A stretch of DNA of 64,000 bases from Microbulbifer harenosus (GTDB taxonomy: Bacteria > Pseudomonadota > Gammaproteobacteria > Pseudomonadales > Cellvibrionaceae): positions 186,001 to 250,000 of the forward strand of contig NZ_VANI01000009.1 in the NCBI RefSeq assembly GCF_005771435.1, given 5' to 3'. This document shows, piece by piece, positions 7,433 through 15,003 of this stretch. How positions within the stretch are numbered: position 1 is the stretch's first letter; every line of letters starts with the position of its first letter. The translations under genes were made by a program, and so were the position numbers. Below the pieces are notes generated by a model, which worked only from the letters and a program-made list of their open reading frames with translations, was not told the DNA's origin and ran no database searches.

Positions 7433-7756
7433 ATGACCGATCCGCGTGATGCATTGTTCAAGTCGCTTTCCGACCCGACCCGACGGGCCCTGTTTGAGCA
7501 GTTGTGCCGCGGCGGTGAACAGACGGTAGGAGAGCTGACCGCGCATGCCAAAGTCTCTCAACCGGCGGTCTCCAAACATCTCGGAGTGCTCAAGCAGGCG
7601 GGTTTGGTGCGCGATCGCCGAGAAGGGCGGGAAACGCACTATCGACCCCAGCCCGATGCTCTCTCGCCACTGCTCGACTGGACCAGTGAAATGGCAGCCT
7701 TCTGGGAGCGGCGCTTTGATGATCTGGAAGATCTTCTGAAACGAATGGACCAGTAA
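7433..7756 (+). CDS. ArsR-family transcriptional repressor, 107 aa
   Basis: A winged-helix repressor of the ArsR/SmtB fold. The recognition helix region reads HAKVSQPAVSKHLGVLKQAGLV (about residues 38-59), followed by a wing RREGRETHYR. No cysteine-rich metal site (such as ELCVCDL) is visible, so it belongs with the non-metal members that are usually paired with an SRPBCC gene. It is the first gene of a two-gene unit with the AHSA1-like gene 18 bases downstream, and two matched palindromes sit just upstream of the ATG. The inducer is unknown. Confidence 0.9.
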   Translation: MTDPRDALFKSLSDPTRRALFEQLCRGGEQTVGELTAHAKVSQPAVSKHLGVLKQAGLVRDRREGRETHYRPQPDALSPLLDWTSEMAAFWERRFDDLEDLLKRMDQ

Positions 7757-7774
7757 CGGAAATAAGGCGGAATA

Positions 7775-8227
7775 ATGAGTGAAGTGCAGAGTAGAGCAAG
7801 CAATATTATGACGGGCGACGAGCGCACTGTTGTGGTCGAGCGGGAGTTTTCGCATCCACCCGAAAAGCTCTGGCGCGCGCTGACGTTGCCGCATCTGATT
7901 GAAGAGTGGTTGATGAAAAATAATTTCAGGCCGGTGCAGGGGCATCACTTCAATCTTCAGGGCGAGTGGGGCGGAGTGCTGGACTGCGAGGTGCTGATCG
8001 TCGAGCAGAACAAGCGGCTGTCCTATACCTGGAATTTTCCGCACGAGAATCAGGAATTCAATCTGGAGAGCGTGGTGACATTCACGTTGACGCCCACGGA
8101 TACGGGTACACGACTACGCATGGAGCAGCGGGGTTTCAGGCCGCATCAGAAGCAGGCTTATCAGGGTGCCAAGTTTGGATGGAGGAACTTTTTCTCAGCG
8201 CTGGAGGGCGTCCTGGAACGCTCGTGA
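7775..8227 (+). CDS. SRPBCC (AHSA1-like) domain protein, 150 aa
   Basis: The START/Bet v1-like fold is seen in the pattern VEREFSHPPEKLWRALTLP near residues 20-40, LSYTWNF near 83, and a C-terminal helix with GWRNFFSALEGVLE. These proteins bind small hydrophobic ligands. Pairing with an ArsR-type repressor 18 bases upstream is a recurring arrangement in which the two form one autoregulated unit. An internal ATG at codon 12 is an alternative start. No signal peptide; cytoplasmic. A ligand cannot be suggested. Confidence 0.85.
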   Translation: MSEVQSRASNIMTGDERTVVVEREFSHPPEKLWRALTLPHLIEEWLMKNNFRPVQGHHFNLQGEWGGVLDCEVLIVEQNKRLSYTWNFPHENQEFNLESVVTFTLTPTDTGTRLRMEQRGFRPHQKQAYQGAKFGWRNFFSALEGVLERS

Positions 8228-8301
8228 CAGGGTTGTAGATACCGATTTTGGGCACCGGTCAGGTGTTGTCATTGGAAATTTGAACGTTAATTGGAGGCAA
8301 A

Positions 8302-8667
8302 GTGAATATATTTTTGTGGGTTCTTCAGGTGCTCCTCGCCCTGCACACGGCAACAGGTGCAGTGTGGAAGTTTTCCAACACGGCACAGAGCGTGCCTTCC
8401 CTCGGGGCGATCCCTCACGGGGCCTGGTTGGCGCTTGGGGTTGTGGAACTGATACTGAGTTTGTGTCTGGTGCTTCCGGCCTTCTATAAGCCGTTGGCCG
8501 TCCTTGTGCCAATTGCCGCGGTCTTGATTGCGATGGAGATGTTGCTTTTCTGCGCGCTGCACTTTGCTTCGGGCGAGGCGGGTTACAGCTCGGTGGTTTA
8601 CTGGCTGGTTGTTGCCGCGATAGCTGGGGTTATCGCTTATGGAAGGTTTGTACTCAAGCCGCATTGA
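8302..8667 (+). CDS. DoxX-like membrane protein, 121 aa
   Basis: Four hydrophobic segments (about residues 2-20, 41-60, 68-90 and 98-116) make a small integral inner-membrane protein of the DoxX_2 group. The GTG start at 8302 follows GGAGG at a good distance. It lies 74 bases after the SRPBCC gene, and DoxX-like genes are often associated with ArsR/SRPBCC pairs, so it may be a third member of that transcription unit. The specific function of this subgroup is unknown. Confidence 0.75.
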   Translation: MNIFLWVLQVLLALHTATGAVWKFSNTAQSVPSLGAIPHGAWLALGVVELILSLCLVLPAFYKPLAVLVPIAAVLIAMEMLLFCALHFASGEAGYSSVVYWLVVAAIAGVIAYGRFVLKPH

Positions 8668-8784
8668 GTGGTGGGTGAGACTGGAGGAGACGTTGGGGGC
8701 GAGCGCTCCCTCGGGCCATCTAGCATCACGCCTTGGTCTGCAAAAATACGTCCCGCCATCTTGCCAAAGTACTCTCTGATTATT

Positions 8785-8818
8785 TATAAAACCTCAATCA
8801 ACATTGAGGTTTTATAGT
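8785..8818 (+). promoter_or_regulatory. SoxR box and long-spacer promoter immediately upstream of soxR
   Basis: CCTCAATCAACATTGAGG at 8792-8809 is a near-consensus SoxR box, embedded in a perfect 32-bp palindrome with a 4-base centre (8785-8816). AAAACC at 8788-8793 and TATAGT at 8813-8818 are separated by 19 bases, the overlong spacer that SoxR corrects by DNA distortion. The palindrome also gives a mirror-image promoter reading left (TATAAA), but no gene lies in that direction. Confidence 0.8.
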
Positions 8819-8819
8819 T

Positions 8820-9323
8820 ATGGCGGTAATGAAATCAAAGGCGAAATCCGGGGCCAAAGCAAAAGCGGTCAATGCCGAGGCGCGTGAGTTGAGTGTGGGA
8901 GAGGTTGCACGCCGTGCGGGTGTTGCTGTTTCCGCCATTCATTTCTATGAGTCCAAGGGGCTGATCAACAGTTGTCGCAATGCGGGCAACCAGCGCCGGT
9001 ATTCCCCCGGTGTGTTGCGATACCTTGCCATTGTCAAGGTTGCGCAGCGGGTGGGTATCTCGCTCGAGGAGATCAGGGAGGTACTGGGAACTTATGACTA
9101 TGGTCGCAAGATGTGCGCGACTCAGTGGAAGGCGAGCGCTTCCAAATGGAGGGACAGCCTCGACCAGCGCATCGAAACCCTGCTGCGGCTCCGCAACGAG
9201 ATCGACGGCTGTATCGGCTGCGGCTGCCTGTCGCTGAAATGCTGCCCCCTGAGAAATCCCGACGACGTGCTCGGCAAGGAGGGCCCGGGAGCCAGAATTC
9301 TGGAAAGGCCGTCAAAAACTTGA
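8820..9323 (+). CDS. soxR: Redox-sensing transcriptional activator SoxR, 167 aa
   Basis: A MerR-family regulator carrying a [2Fe-2S] cluster that senses redox-cycling compounds. The helix-turn-helix ([20 protein letters not shown]), the GNQRRY wing and the C-terminal cluster motif CIGCGCLS plus a further Cys (KCC) are all present, followed by the conserved PLRNPDD. Compared with E. coli SoxR there is a lysine-rich N-terminal extension of about 14 residues. Start choice is uncertain: the ATG at 8820 lies upstream of the start site predicted from the SoxR-box promoter (near 8825), so the ATG at 8829 (MKSKAK) may be used, nearly leaderless. The RND efflux genes 94 bases downstream are the probable targets. 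Confidence 0.95.
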   Translation: MAVMKSKAKSGAKAKAVNAEARELSVGEVARRAGVAVSAIHFYESKGLINSCRNAGNQRRYSPGVLRYLAIVKVAQRVGISLEEIREVLGTYDYGRKMCATQWKASASKWRDSLDQRIETLLRLRNEIDGCIGCGCLSLKCCPLRNPDDVLGKEGPGARILERPSKT

Positions 9324-9332
9324 TATTGGCCC

Positions 9333-9363
9333 TTTACCTTAACTTAGGTTGATGTTTTATAAA
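9333..9363 (+). promoter_or_regulatory. Possible SoxR-type long-spacer promoter for the RND operon
   Basis: TTTACC at 9333-9338 and TATAAA at 9358-9363 are separated by 19 bases. The -35 is the same hexamer as in E. coli soxS. The spacer region holds only a degenerate dyad (ACCTTAACTTAGGT, 9336-9349, five of seven positions pair), off-centre, so SoxR binding here is possible but much weaker than at the box upstream of soxR. Confidence 0.3.
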
Positions 9364-9417
9364 GCGCCCCTAGACGCGGTATCGCGACTTTTAACCGGAG
9401 TTTTCCAGGGGTGATGA

Positions 9418-10560
9418 ATGAGTGACCAACTGACAAGAGCTGTATCTTCCAGCGGTGGCAATCGATGGATTTCAATTGCCGCGGTATTGCTGATGTGTAG
9501 TTTGATCGCCTTCGCGATGTGGGCGTGGCGGGTGAGTAAATCTTCCAATGCGGCTTGGAGCCGCGGGCCGGTCCACGTGATTGCGGAAACGGTCCAGCCC
9601 GAGGAAGTGCAGGTGAGCCTCCAGGCGTTGGGCGAATTGCGCGCGGTGCAGCAGGTGGACCTGGCTTCTGAGGTGTCTGGCCGGGTCGCTTCCATTCACT
9701 TTATTGCGGGCCAGCAGGTCGTCGCCGGTGATCTGCTGGTACAGCTCGATGATTCTATCGAACAGGCGGATCTCTCTGCCGCCAAAGCCAGCGAGGCGTT
9801 TGCCTTGCAGCAACTCACCCGGGCAAAAGAGCTTGCCCCTAGCGGCGCCATCACCAAGGAAACGCTACAACAGCGCCAGGCCGAATTCGATCAAAGCACG
9901 GCCAGGGTAAAGCAGTTGGAGGCGCGCATCCTGCAAAAGCGCATAGTGGCCCCCTTCGCTGGCGAAGTGGGGCTTCGCCGCGTGGATCTTGGGCAGTATC
10001 TTAATGCCGGCGACGAGGTGGCTTCGTTGACGGACGCCGGTCAACTGTTCGTAAACTTTGATATTCCGCAGCAGGTCGTCAACCGTGTGAAGGTGGGGCA
10101 GTCTCTGGCAGTGAGTGTCGGTACTCCCGGGATAGACACGGTGCCGGCGACGATCAGTGCTATCGAACCGCAAGTGGGGCGCGATACACGCAACGCGACA
10201 GTACAGGGCATCGTAGATAACAGGCAGCACAATCTGCAGCCGGGCATGTACGCCACCGTGCATGTTGCCATGCCACCTGAATCCAACGCACTGATGCTGC
10301 CGGCATCCGCGGTATTGGCATCACCTTCCGGCGATACGGTGCTCGTGGTGCGGGATCTCACCGCAGACAAGATTGGAACGGCAGACTTTGTACCGGTCTC
10401 CATTGGTCGGAGAATCGGAGACCGTGTCATGGTAAACCGGGGGCTGGCTGAAGGTGACGTGATTGTTACCGAGGGGCAGTTGCGTGTGCAGAAGGGCAGT
10501 GCGCTGAAGATCGTCAATGGCAATGCCGAGGCGGTTGCCCAGCAAGGAAACGCGCCATGA
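9418..10560 (+). CDS. RND efflux periplasmic adaptor (membrane fusion) protein, 380 aa
   Basis: The subunit that links an inner-membrane RND pump to an outer-membrane channel. A single N-terminal membrane anchor (about residues 18-38) is followed by the barrel-sandwich (lipoyl) half-motif GRVASIHFIAGQQVVAGDLL, a coiled-coil hairpin (about 115-165), the second lipoyl half (APFAGEVGLRRVDLGQYL) and a beta-barrel domain. No lipobox is present. The ATG at 9418 is preferred, since the ATG at 9414 meets a stop after two codons. The stop overlaps the pump gene (ATGA). Position directly behind soxR parallels the SoxR-regulated mexGHI-opmD locus of Pseudomonas; no outer-membrane factor gene follows. 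Confidence 0.92.
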   Translation: MSDQLTRAVSSSGGNRWISIAAVLLMCSLIAFAMWAWRVSKSSNAAWSRGPVHVIAETVQPEEVQVSLQALGELRAVQQVDLASEVSGRVASIHFIAGQQVVAGDLLVQLDDSIEQADLSAAKASEAFALQQLTRAKELAPSGAITKETLQQRQAEFDQSTARVKQLEARILQKRIVAPFAGEVGLRRVDLGQYLNAGDEVASLTDAGQLFVNFDIPQQVVNRVKVGQSLAVSVGTPGIDTVPATISAIEPQVGRDTRNATVQGIVDNRQHNLQPGMYATVHVAMPPESNALMLPASAVLASPSGDTVLVVRDLTADKIGTADFVPVSIGRRIGDRVMVNRGLAEGDVIVTEGQLRVQKGSALKIVNGNAEAVAQQGNAP

Positions 10561-13500
10561 AGTTTACCGACCTGTTTATCCAGCGCCCGATTCTGTCGAT
10601 CACTGTCAGTATCATGATTTTATTAACCGGGTTTGCTGCGCTTTTCTCGCTGCCGGTCCGGCAGTATCCGCAAATGGAAAGTGCCACTATCGCGATCTCT
10701 ACACAGTACCCGGGCGCCTCCCAGGAGGTCATTCAGGGCTTTGTTACCACGCCCATTTCCCAGGCAGTGGCGACCGCGAGTGGGATTGAATATCTCACCT
10801 CCACGTCCACCATGGGCTCCAGTGAGATCAAGGCGAAGCTGGTATTGAACGCGGATGCCGACCGGGCGATGACGGAAATTCTGGCAAAACTGCAGGAGGT
10901 GAAGTTCCGGCTACCTGAAGGCGCATCGGATCCCCGTGTGCAGAAAATGACGGACGGGGTCTCGGCGGTACAGTATCTGACGTTTACCAGTGATCAACTG
11001 AGTGTTCCGGAAATTACCGACTATGTTTCCCGGGTAGTGCAACCGCTGATCACTTCCATTTCCGGGGTGTCTTCGGCAGATGTTTCCGGTGGCCAGACTT
11101 TTGCCATGCGCCTGTGGGTGGATCCCATTAAACTGGCCGCCCACGAAATGACCGCGGGAGATCTGACCAACGCACTGCGGGCCAACAACGTACAGGCGGC
11201 ACCAGGGGCATTGCGCGGCAGGGATACGCTGATTCCCATCACCGCGGCCACGGACCTGCGCAGCATCGAGGATTTTCGCAACATGGTGGTGAAGCGCGCG
11301 GACAACAGTATCGTGCGCTTGAGCGATGTGGCGACCGTCGAGCTGGGCGGACACAACTACGACTCCAGTTTTTACGGCAGTGGCTCGACCGCTGTCTCCC
11401 TGGGGATTACTCCGACGCCTGATGGCAACCCACTCAATATCGTGGCGGACGTAGAAGATCTGCTACCGGACCTGCGGGCATCCGCACCGCCCGGTGTGCA
11501 AATTGCCAATGTGTTCGATACGGCGCGCTTTGTGAATGCTTCTATCGATGAAGTAATCAAGACGCTGCTCGAAGCGGTGATTATCGTTATTGCCGTGATC
11601 TACCTCTTTCTGGGGTCGCTGCGCGCGGTCATCATTCCCATCGTTACGATTCCGTTGTCTCTGGTCGGTACCGCGGTATTGATGATGATGTTCGGGTTTT
11701 CCCTGAACCTGCTGACATTGCTGGCGATGGTTTTGGCTATTGGCCTGGTGGTCGATGATGCCATTGTTGTGGTGGAAAATATTCACCGGCATATCGAGGA
11801 GGGGTTGTCACCGGTCAGGGCAGCGCTGATCGGTGCGCGGGAAATTGTCTGGCCCGTGATTGGGATGACTATCACTCTGGCCGCAGTGTACGCGCCCATC
11901 GGCTTGATGGGTGGATTGACCGGGGCGCTGTTCAAGGAGTTTGCGTTTACCCTGGCGTGTTCGGTGATCGTGTCGGGCATTGTCGCGCTGACTTTGTCGC
12001 CGATGATGAGTAGTTACCTGCTCGACAGCAAACTGTCCGAAGGGCGTTTTGCGCAAAGCGTGGAGAAAACCATGCACCGCCTGTCGACCCGTTACGAGAG
12101 TATGCTGGGGCATGCCCTGAACGCGCGCGCTGCGGTGCTGGTGTTGTGTGTTGTGATCATGGGCGCGATTGTGGTGCTGTTTCTCGGTACCAAACGTGAG
12201 TTGGCGCCCGGTGAGGACCAGGGTTATGTGTTTGCCTCGGTGAAGGCGCCGCAATACGCGAACCTCAATTACACCGAGCGATCCGTCGATCAGGTCGAAA
12301 GTATCTTCCGCACCATGCCGGATTATCAGGCCAGCTTCTTTGTCAACGGTATGGGCGGACAGAACAATGCCTTTGGTGGCATTGTGCTGACGCCATGGAA
12401 AGACCGAAAAATGTCGGCCTCTGAGGTGGAGGGGGCGATCAATGGTCAGAGTGCGGGTGTTACCGGTGCCGCAGTGACCGCGTTCCAACCGGCACCGCTA
12501 CCTGCGGGTAGTGGTGGATTGCCTGTCCAGATGGTGTTGCGTGCGCCCATTGCATTTTCCGAACTGTACAGCAGCCTGGAAGCGATCAAGGGAGCTGCCT
12601 GGGGCAGCGGGCTGTTTGCCTATGTAGACAGTGATCTGGCCTTCGACAGCCCCCAGGCCAGGCTGAAGATCAATACCGCCAAGGCTGGGGAAATGGGGGT
12701 GACCATGAATGAGATTGCCGAGACCCTCGCCACTCTGGTTGGCGAGAACTATATCAACCGGTTCAACTGGTTCGACCGTTCCTACGATGTGATTGCGCAG
12801 GTGCTGCAGGAAAACCGGCGTACCCCGGATGACCTCACCGGCTACTATGTGCGCGCGCAGTCCGGCAAGCTGGTACCGCTGTCTACAGTGGTGGAGGTAA
12901 ACGTGGAATCGCAAGCAAACCGATTGCCGCAGTTCAACCAGATGAACTCGATAACCCTGTCCGCGGTGTTGATGCCCGGCGTCACTATGGGGCAGGCGGT
13001 GGACTTTCTTAAAAGTCAGCCGCTGCCTGCTGGTGCCTCCATTGATTGGCTTTCCGATAGCCGCCAGTTTGTGAAGGAGGGCAATCAACTGGTGTTTTCC
13101 TTCGGATTTGCGCTGGTGGTGATTTTCCTGGTTCTGGCTGCACAGTACGAGAGTTTCCGGGATCCACTGGTGATTCTTGTCACGGTACCACTGGCGATTT
13201 GTGGTGCACTACTGCCGCTCTGGCTGGGTTATGCCACCATGAATATCTATACGCAGATCGGCTTGGTGACATTGATCGGTTTGATTTCCAAACATGGGAT
13301 CCTGATGGTTTCTTTTGCCAACGATATACAAAAGCGTGAAGGAAAGGCGCCGGTGGATGCCATCCGCAAAGCTGCCGTCATTCGTATGCGTCCAATCCTG
13401 ATGACCACTGCGGCGATGGTAGCGGGGCTGATTCCTCTGTTGTTCTCGGGGGGTGCCGGTGCAGCGAGCCGCTTCTCTATCGGCGTAGTGGTTGTGGCGG

Positions 13501-13658
13501 GAATGCTAATCGGAACCTTGTTCACATTGTTTGTACTGCCGACCCTGTACAGCGTGCTGGCAAGGGATCACCGGCTGGCAAGTACGTCGGAACGCGCAGC
13601 GCACAGCGATGGCTTCGGGGGGGAGAGTGGACTTACAAAACACTCTGGTGTTTTGTGA
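10557..13658 (+). CDS. RND-family multidrug efflux pump permease, 1033 aa
   Basis: A proton-driven inner-membrane HAE-1 type pump of the AcrB/MexI group. The N terminus FTDLFIQRPIL, twelve membrane segments in two blocks with large periplasmic loops, the proton-relay aspartates in VVDDAIVVVEN (TM4) and the GLISKHGILMV segment (TM10) are present. Its N-terminal region is closest by eye to the MexI/MexQ subgroup. The ATG overlaps the adaptor stop by 4 bases, so the two are translationally coupled. No third gene for an outer-membrane channel follows, so the pump must use a TolC-like protein encoded elsewhere. A 9-bp hairpin (13635-13656) covers the last codons. Confidence 0.95.
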   Translation: MKFTDLFIQRPILSITVSIMILLTGFAALFSLPVRQYPQMESATIAISTQYPGASQEVIQGFVTTPISQAVATASGIEYLTSTSTMGSSEIKAKLVLNADADRAMTEILAKLQEVKFRLPEGASDPRVQKMTDGVSAVQYLTFTSDQLSVPEITDYVSRVVQPLITSISGVSSADVSGGQTFAMRLWVDPIKLAAHEMTAGDLTNALRANNVQAAPGALRGRDTLIPITAATDLRSIEDFRNMVVKRADNSIVRLSDVATVELGGHNYDSSFYGSGSTAVSLGITPTPDGNPLNIVADVEDLLPDLRASAPPGVQIANVFDTARFVNASIDEVIKTLLEAVIIVIAVIYLFLGSLRAVIIPIVTIPLSLVGTAVLMMMFGFSLNLLTLLAMVLAIGLVVDDAIVVVENIHRHIEEGLSPVRAALIGAREIVWPVIGMTITLAAVYAPIGLMGGLTGALFKEFAFTLACSVIVSGIVALTLSPMMSSYLLDSKLSEGRFAQSVEKTMHRLSTRYESMLGHALNARAAVLVLCVVIMGAIVVLFLGTKRELAPGEDQGYVFASVKAPQYANLNYTERSVDQVESIFRTMPDYQASFFVNGMGGQNNAFGGIVLTPWKDRKMSASEVEGAINGQSAGVTGAAVTAFQPAPLPAGSGGLPVQMVLRAPIAFSELYSSLEAIKGAAWGSGLFAYVDSDLAFDSPQARLKINTAKAGEMGVTMNEIAETLATLVGENYINRFNWFDRSYDVIAQVLQENRRTPDDLTGYYVRAQSGKLVPLSTVVEVNVESQANRLPQFNQMNSITLSAVLMPGVTMGQAVDFLKSQPLPAGASIDWLSDSRQFVKEGNQLVFSFGFALVVIFLVLAAQYESFRDPLVILVTVPLAICGALLPLWLGYATMNIYTQIGLVTLIGLISKHGILMVSFANDIQKREGKAPVDAIRKAAVIRMRPILMTTAAMVAGLIPLLFSGGAGAASRFSIGVVVVAGMLIGTLFTLFVLPTLYSVLARDHRLASTSERAAHSDGFGGESGLTKHSGVL

Positions 13659-13743
13659 CCCTTCGGGCTTAGTTGCACTCGGGATCAACTCGCTTTGCGA
13701 GTTGATCGAACCGGGAGGTTTGTCCCCCGGCCGGGTGAAGCCC
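13659..13743 (+). other. Predicted three-way-junction structured element between the RND pump and tRNA-Arg
   Basis: GGGCTT (13665-13670) pairs with AAGCCC (13738-13743) and CACTCGG (13676-13682) pairs with CCGGGTG (13731-13737). Enclosed are a perfect 11-bp hairpin (13683-13693 with 13697-13707, loop TTT) and a second hairpin with CCGGG/CCCGG ends (13711-13730). The helices abut exactly, giving a compact multi-branch RNA in the 3' untranslated region of the pump mRNA. I cannot assign it to a known RNA family; it could also be a repetitive extragenic element. Confidence 0.4.
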
Positions 13744-13761
13744 AATATGTAGCGAAGAAAC

Positions 13762-13795
13762 AAAAAAGCCCGATCCTTGCGGATCGGGCTTTTTT
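13762..13795. terminator. Bidirectional intrinsic terminator between the RND operon and tRNA-Arg
   Basis: AAAAAAGCCCGATCC, loop TTGC, then the exact complement ending in six T residues. With A and T runs on opposite sides it can end both the pump transcript (+) and the tRNA transcript (-). Confidence 0.85.
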
Positions 13796-13800
13796 ATATA

Positions 13801-13877
13801 TGGCGCACTCGGGAGGATTCGAACCTCCGACCGCTCGGTTCGTAGCCGAGTACTCTATCCAGCTGAGCTACGAGTGC
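13801..13877 (-). tRNA. tRNA-Arg (anticodon ACG)
   Basis: On the minus strand a complete 77-base cloverleaf is present. Acceptor GCACTCG pairs with CGAGTGC; the D-arm holds GCTCAGCTGGATAGAG; the anticodon arm CTCGG-CTACGAA-CCGAG gives anticodon ACG; the T-arm contains GGTTCGAATCC; the discriminator is G and CCA is encoded at 13801-13803. ACG (modified to ICG by TadA) reads CGU, CGC and CGA arginine codons. A terminator lies directly downstream. Confidence 0.97.
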
Positions 13878-13950
13878 GTTGGGGTGCGAACAATATGGAT
13901 TGCGCCTGGGTGAGTCAAGTGTTTTTTGAAAATTTCCTGGAATCCACTCG

Positions 13951-14165
13951 TTACCATTTTTCCGTACCACTGATGGGGTTTGTTCTTGTCTCGTAGGCCA
14001 TGACCTTGAAGGGCTTGCTGCCGTATACGTTGAGGTCCGGTGTTTCACTGGCGCGCCGGGCATGCACTTGGGTCTGTGGGCGGCGAGTTCAGAGGCCGTC
14101 GTGGTAACTGAGATCAGCGTGCCGAGTAGGGCGGTAATAAAAGCTGCACAGATCTGGTTTTTAAT
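13951..14165 (-). pseudogene. Possible frameshifted small secreted protein
   Basis: Directly behind the DUF6471 gene, one frame (from about 14165) encodes a signal-peptide-like stretch (ICAAFITALLGTLIS, then VTTTASELAAH). Near 14080 the protein-like reading moves to another frame (RRASETPDLNVYGSKPFKVM, ending GTEKW and TAA at 13951-13953). No ATG, GTG or TTG start precedes the signal-like part; the only candidate is ATT overlapping the upstream stop. Together this looks like a short exported protein interrupted by a one-base shift. It could be chance; no family is recognised. Confidence 0.3.
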
Positions 14166-14490
14166 CCTTGTTTTGCAATTCCTGCGTCTGCTTGAGAATA
14201 TCGGGCACCGCGCTGCTCTCGACGCCGAGGACATCGATAATCGCGACAAACAGGTCGGCAGAAAACATGCATTTGCTGACTTTGCTGCGCAGGTTTTCCG
14301 GGGTGACGGTGATCCCCCGCTGAGCCAGGGCATCGGCGAGGTCGTTGTAGCGTACATTTTTCAGTGCCATCGAGGCGCGCACATAGCGGGCGATGGCCTG
14401 CTTGTAGGGGGTCAGGGCGCGGTGGTTCTCCAGGCTTTGCTTGTGATCCATTGTTTGTAATCCAACTGTCCGCTCATATTTGTTGCTCAT
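14161..14490 (-). CDS. DUF6471-domain protein, 109 aa
   Basis: The central region (YVRASMALKNVRYNDLADAL, then ITVTPENLRSKVSK) matches the DUF6471 pattern, which looks like a helix-turn-helix DNA-binding domain in which the second helix pairs with NLRSKV. Start chosen at 14488-14490 (MSNKYERT) because AAGG lies 6 bases upstream; a longer frame extends into the intergenic region without support. It is divergent from the yjf-type operon with only 108 bases between the starts, a position typical of a local regulator. That regulatory role is inference. Confidence 0.7.
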   Translation of the reverse strand: MSNKYERTVGLQTMDHKQSLENHRALTPYKQAIARYVRASMALKNVRYNDLADALAQRGITVTPENLRSKVSKCMFSADLFVAIIDVLGVESSAVPDILKQTQELQNKD

Positions 14491-14535
14491 GATAACCTTA
14501 CGTGTCTTATTTGCAACAAAAGTGCCGTATAGGTG

Positions 14536-14563
14536 TTGACCGCTCAATTTTTACTGTTATATT
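14536..14563 (+). promoter_or_regulatory. Sigma-70-type promoter of the yjf-type operon
   Basis: TTGACC at 14536-14541, a 16-base spacer, and TATATT at 14558-14563, 35 bases ahead of the first ATG of the operon (14599) and inside the divergent intergenic region shared with the DUF6471 gene. Confidence 0.5.
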
Positions 14564-14598
14564 TGTGACTCATATTCCACATCAACAAGGGAGTTGAA

Positions 14599-15003
14599 AT
14601 GACCTGGAACAACGAAAACCTGCGCCAGCTGGCCGAGCAGCACCCGGACTGGGTGGTCGAGGCGGAGGGCGATTGCCTGAGCGTTTCTAATGACGAGGGC
14701 GTCGACGCCTTTGTTTATGTGGGCGAGCGGCAGATCGTAGTAGAGAGCATCCTGTTTCCTGTCAGCCAGGTAGAAGACGCGGCGGCACTGAACAAGCTGA
14801 TCCTGCAAACGCACCAGCTGGTGCCGTTGACCACTGTCGCCATCAAGCATATCGGCGGTGAAGATTACTACGTGGCTTTCGGGGCGCTGTCTGTGTCCAG
14901 TAAGGATGAAGTGGTGATTGAAGAAATTGAAACCCTGTTTGGTAACGTGGGTGACTTCCTGGATTTGTACTCAGCACATTTTGAACTGGAGGGTGTAGCA
15001 TGA
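14599..15003 (+). CDS. yjfI: YjfI-family protein (DUF2170), 134 aa
   Basis: First gene of a seven-gene unit. The acidic 134-residue protein shows the DUF2170 pattern (LAEQHPDWVVEAEGDCLSV near the N terminus, then a KDEVVIEEIETLF segment), known from E. coli YjfI. No signal peptide or membrane segment; predicted cytoplasmic. Molecular function is not established. The stop overlaps the pspA-like gene start by 4 bases, and in this family yjfI nearly always travels with that gene, so it is probably a partner or regulator of the PspA-like protein. Confidence 0.88.
   Translation: MTWNNENLRQLAEQHPDWVVEAEGDCLSVSNDEGVDAFVYVGERQIVVESILFPVSQVEDAAALNKLILQTHQLVPLTTVAIKHIGGEDYYVAFGALSVSSKDEVVIEEIETLFGNVGDFLDLYSAHFELEGVA

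Noticed and set aside
13695-13913. Plus-strand 72-aa frame across the terminator and antisense to tRNA-Arg
   Set aside because: Includes the typical GGFEPPTARF tRNA-antisense artefact; no ribosome site.
13794-14357. Minus-strand frame running through tRNA-Arg and the region behind it
   Set aside because: Its end is the translation of the tRNA itself, a well-known spurious pattern, and it overlaps the DUF6471 gene in another frame.
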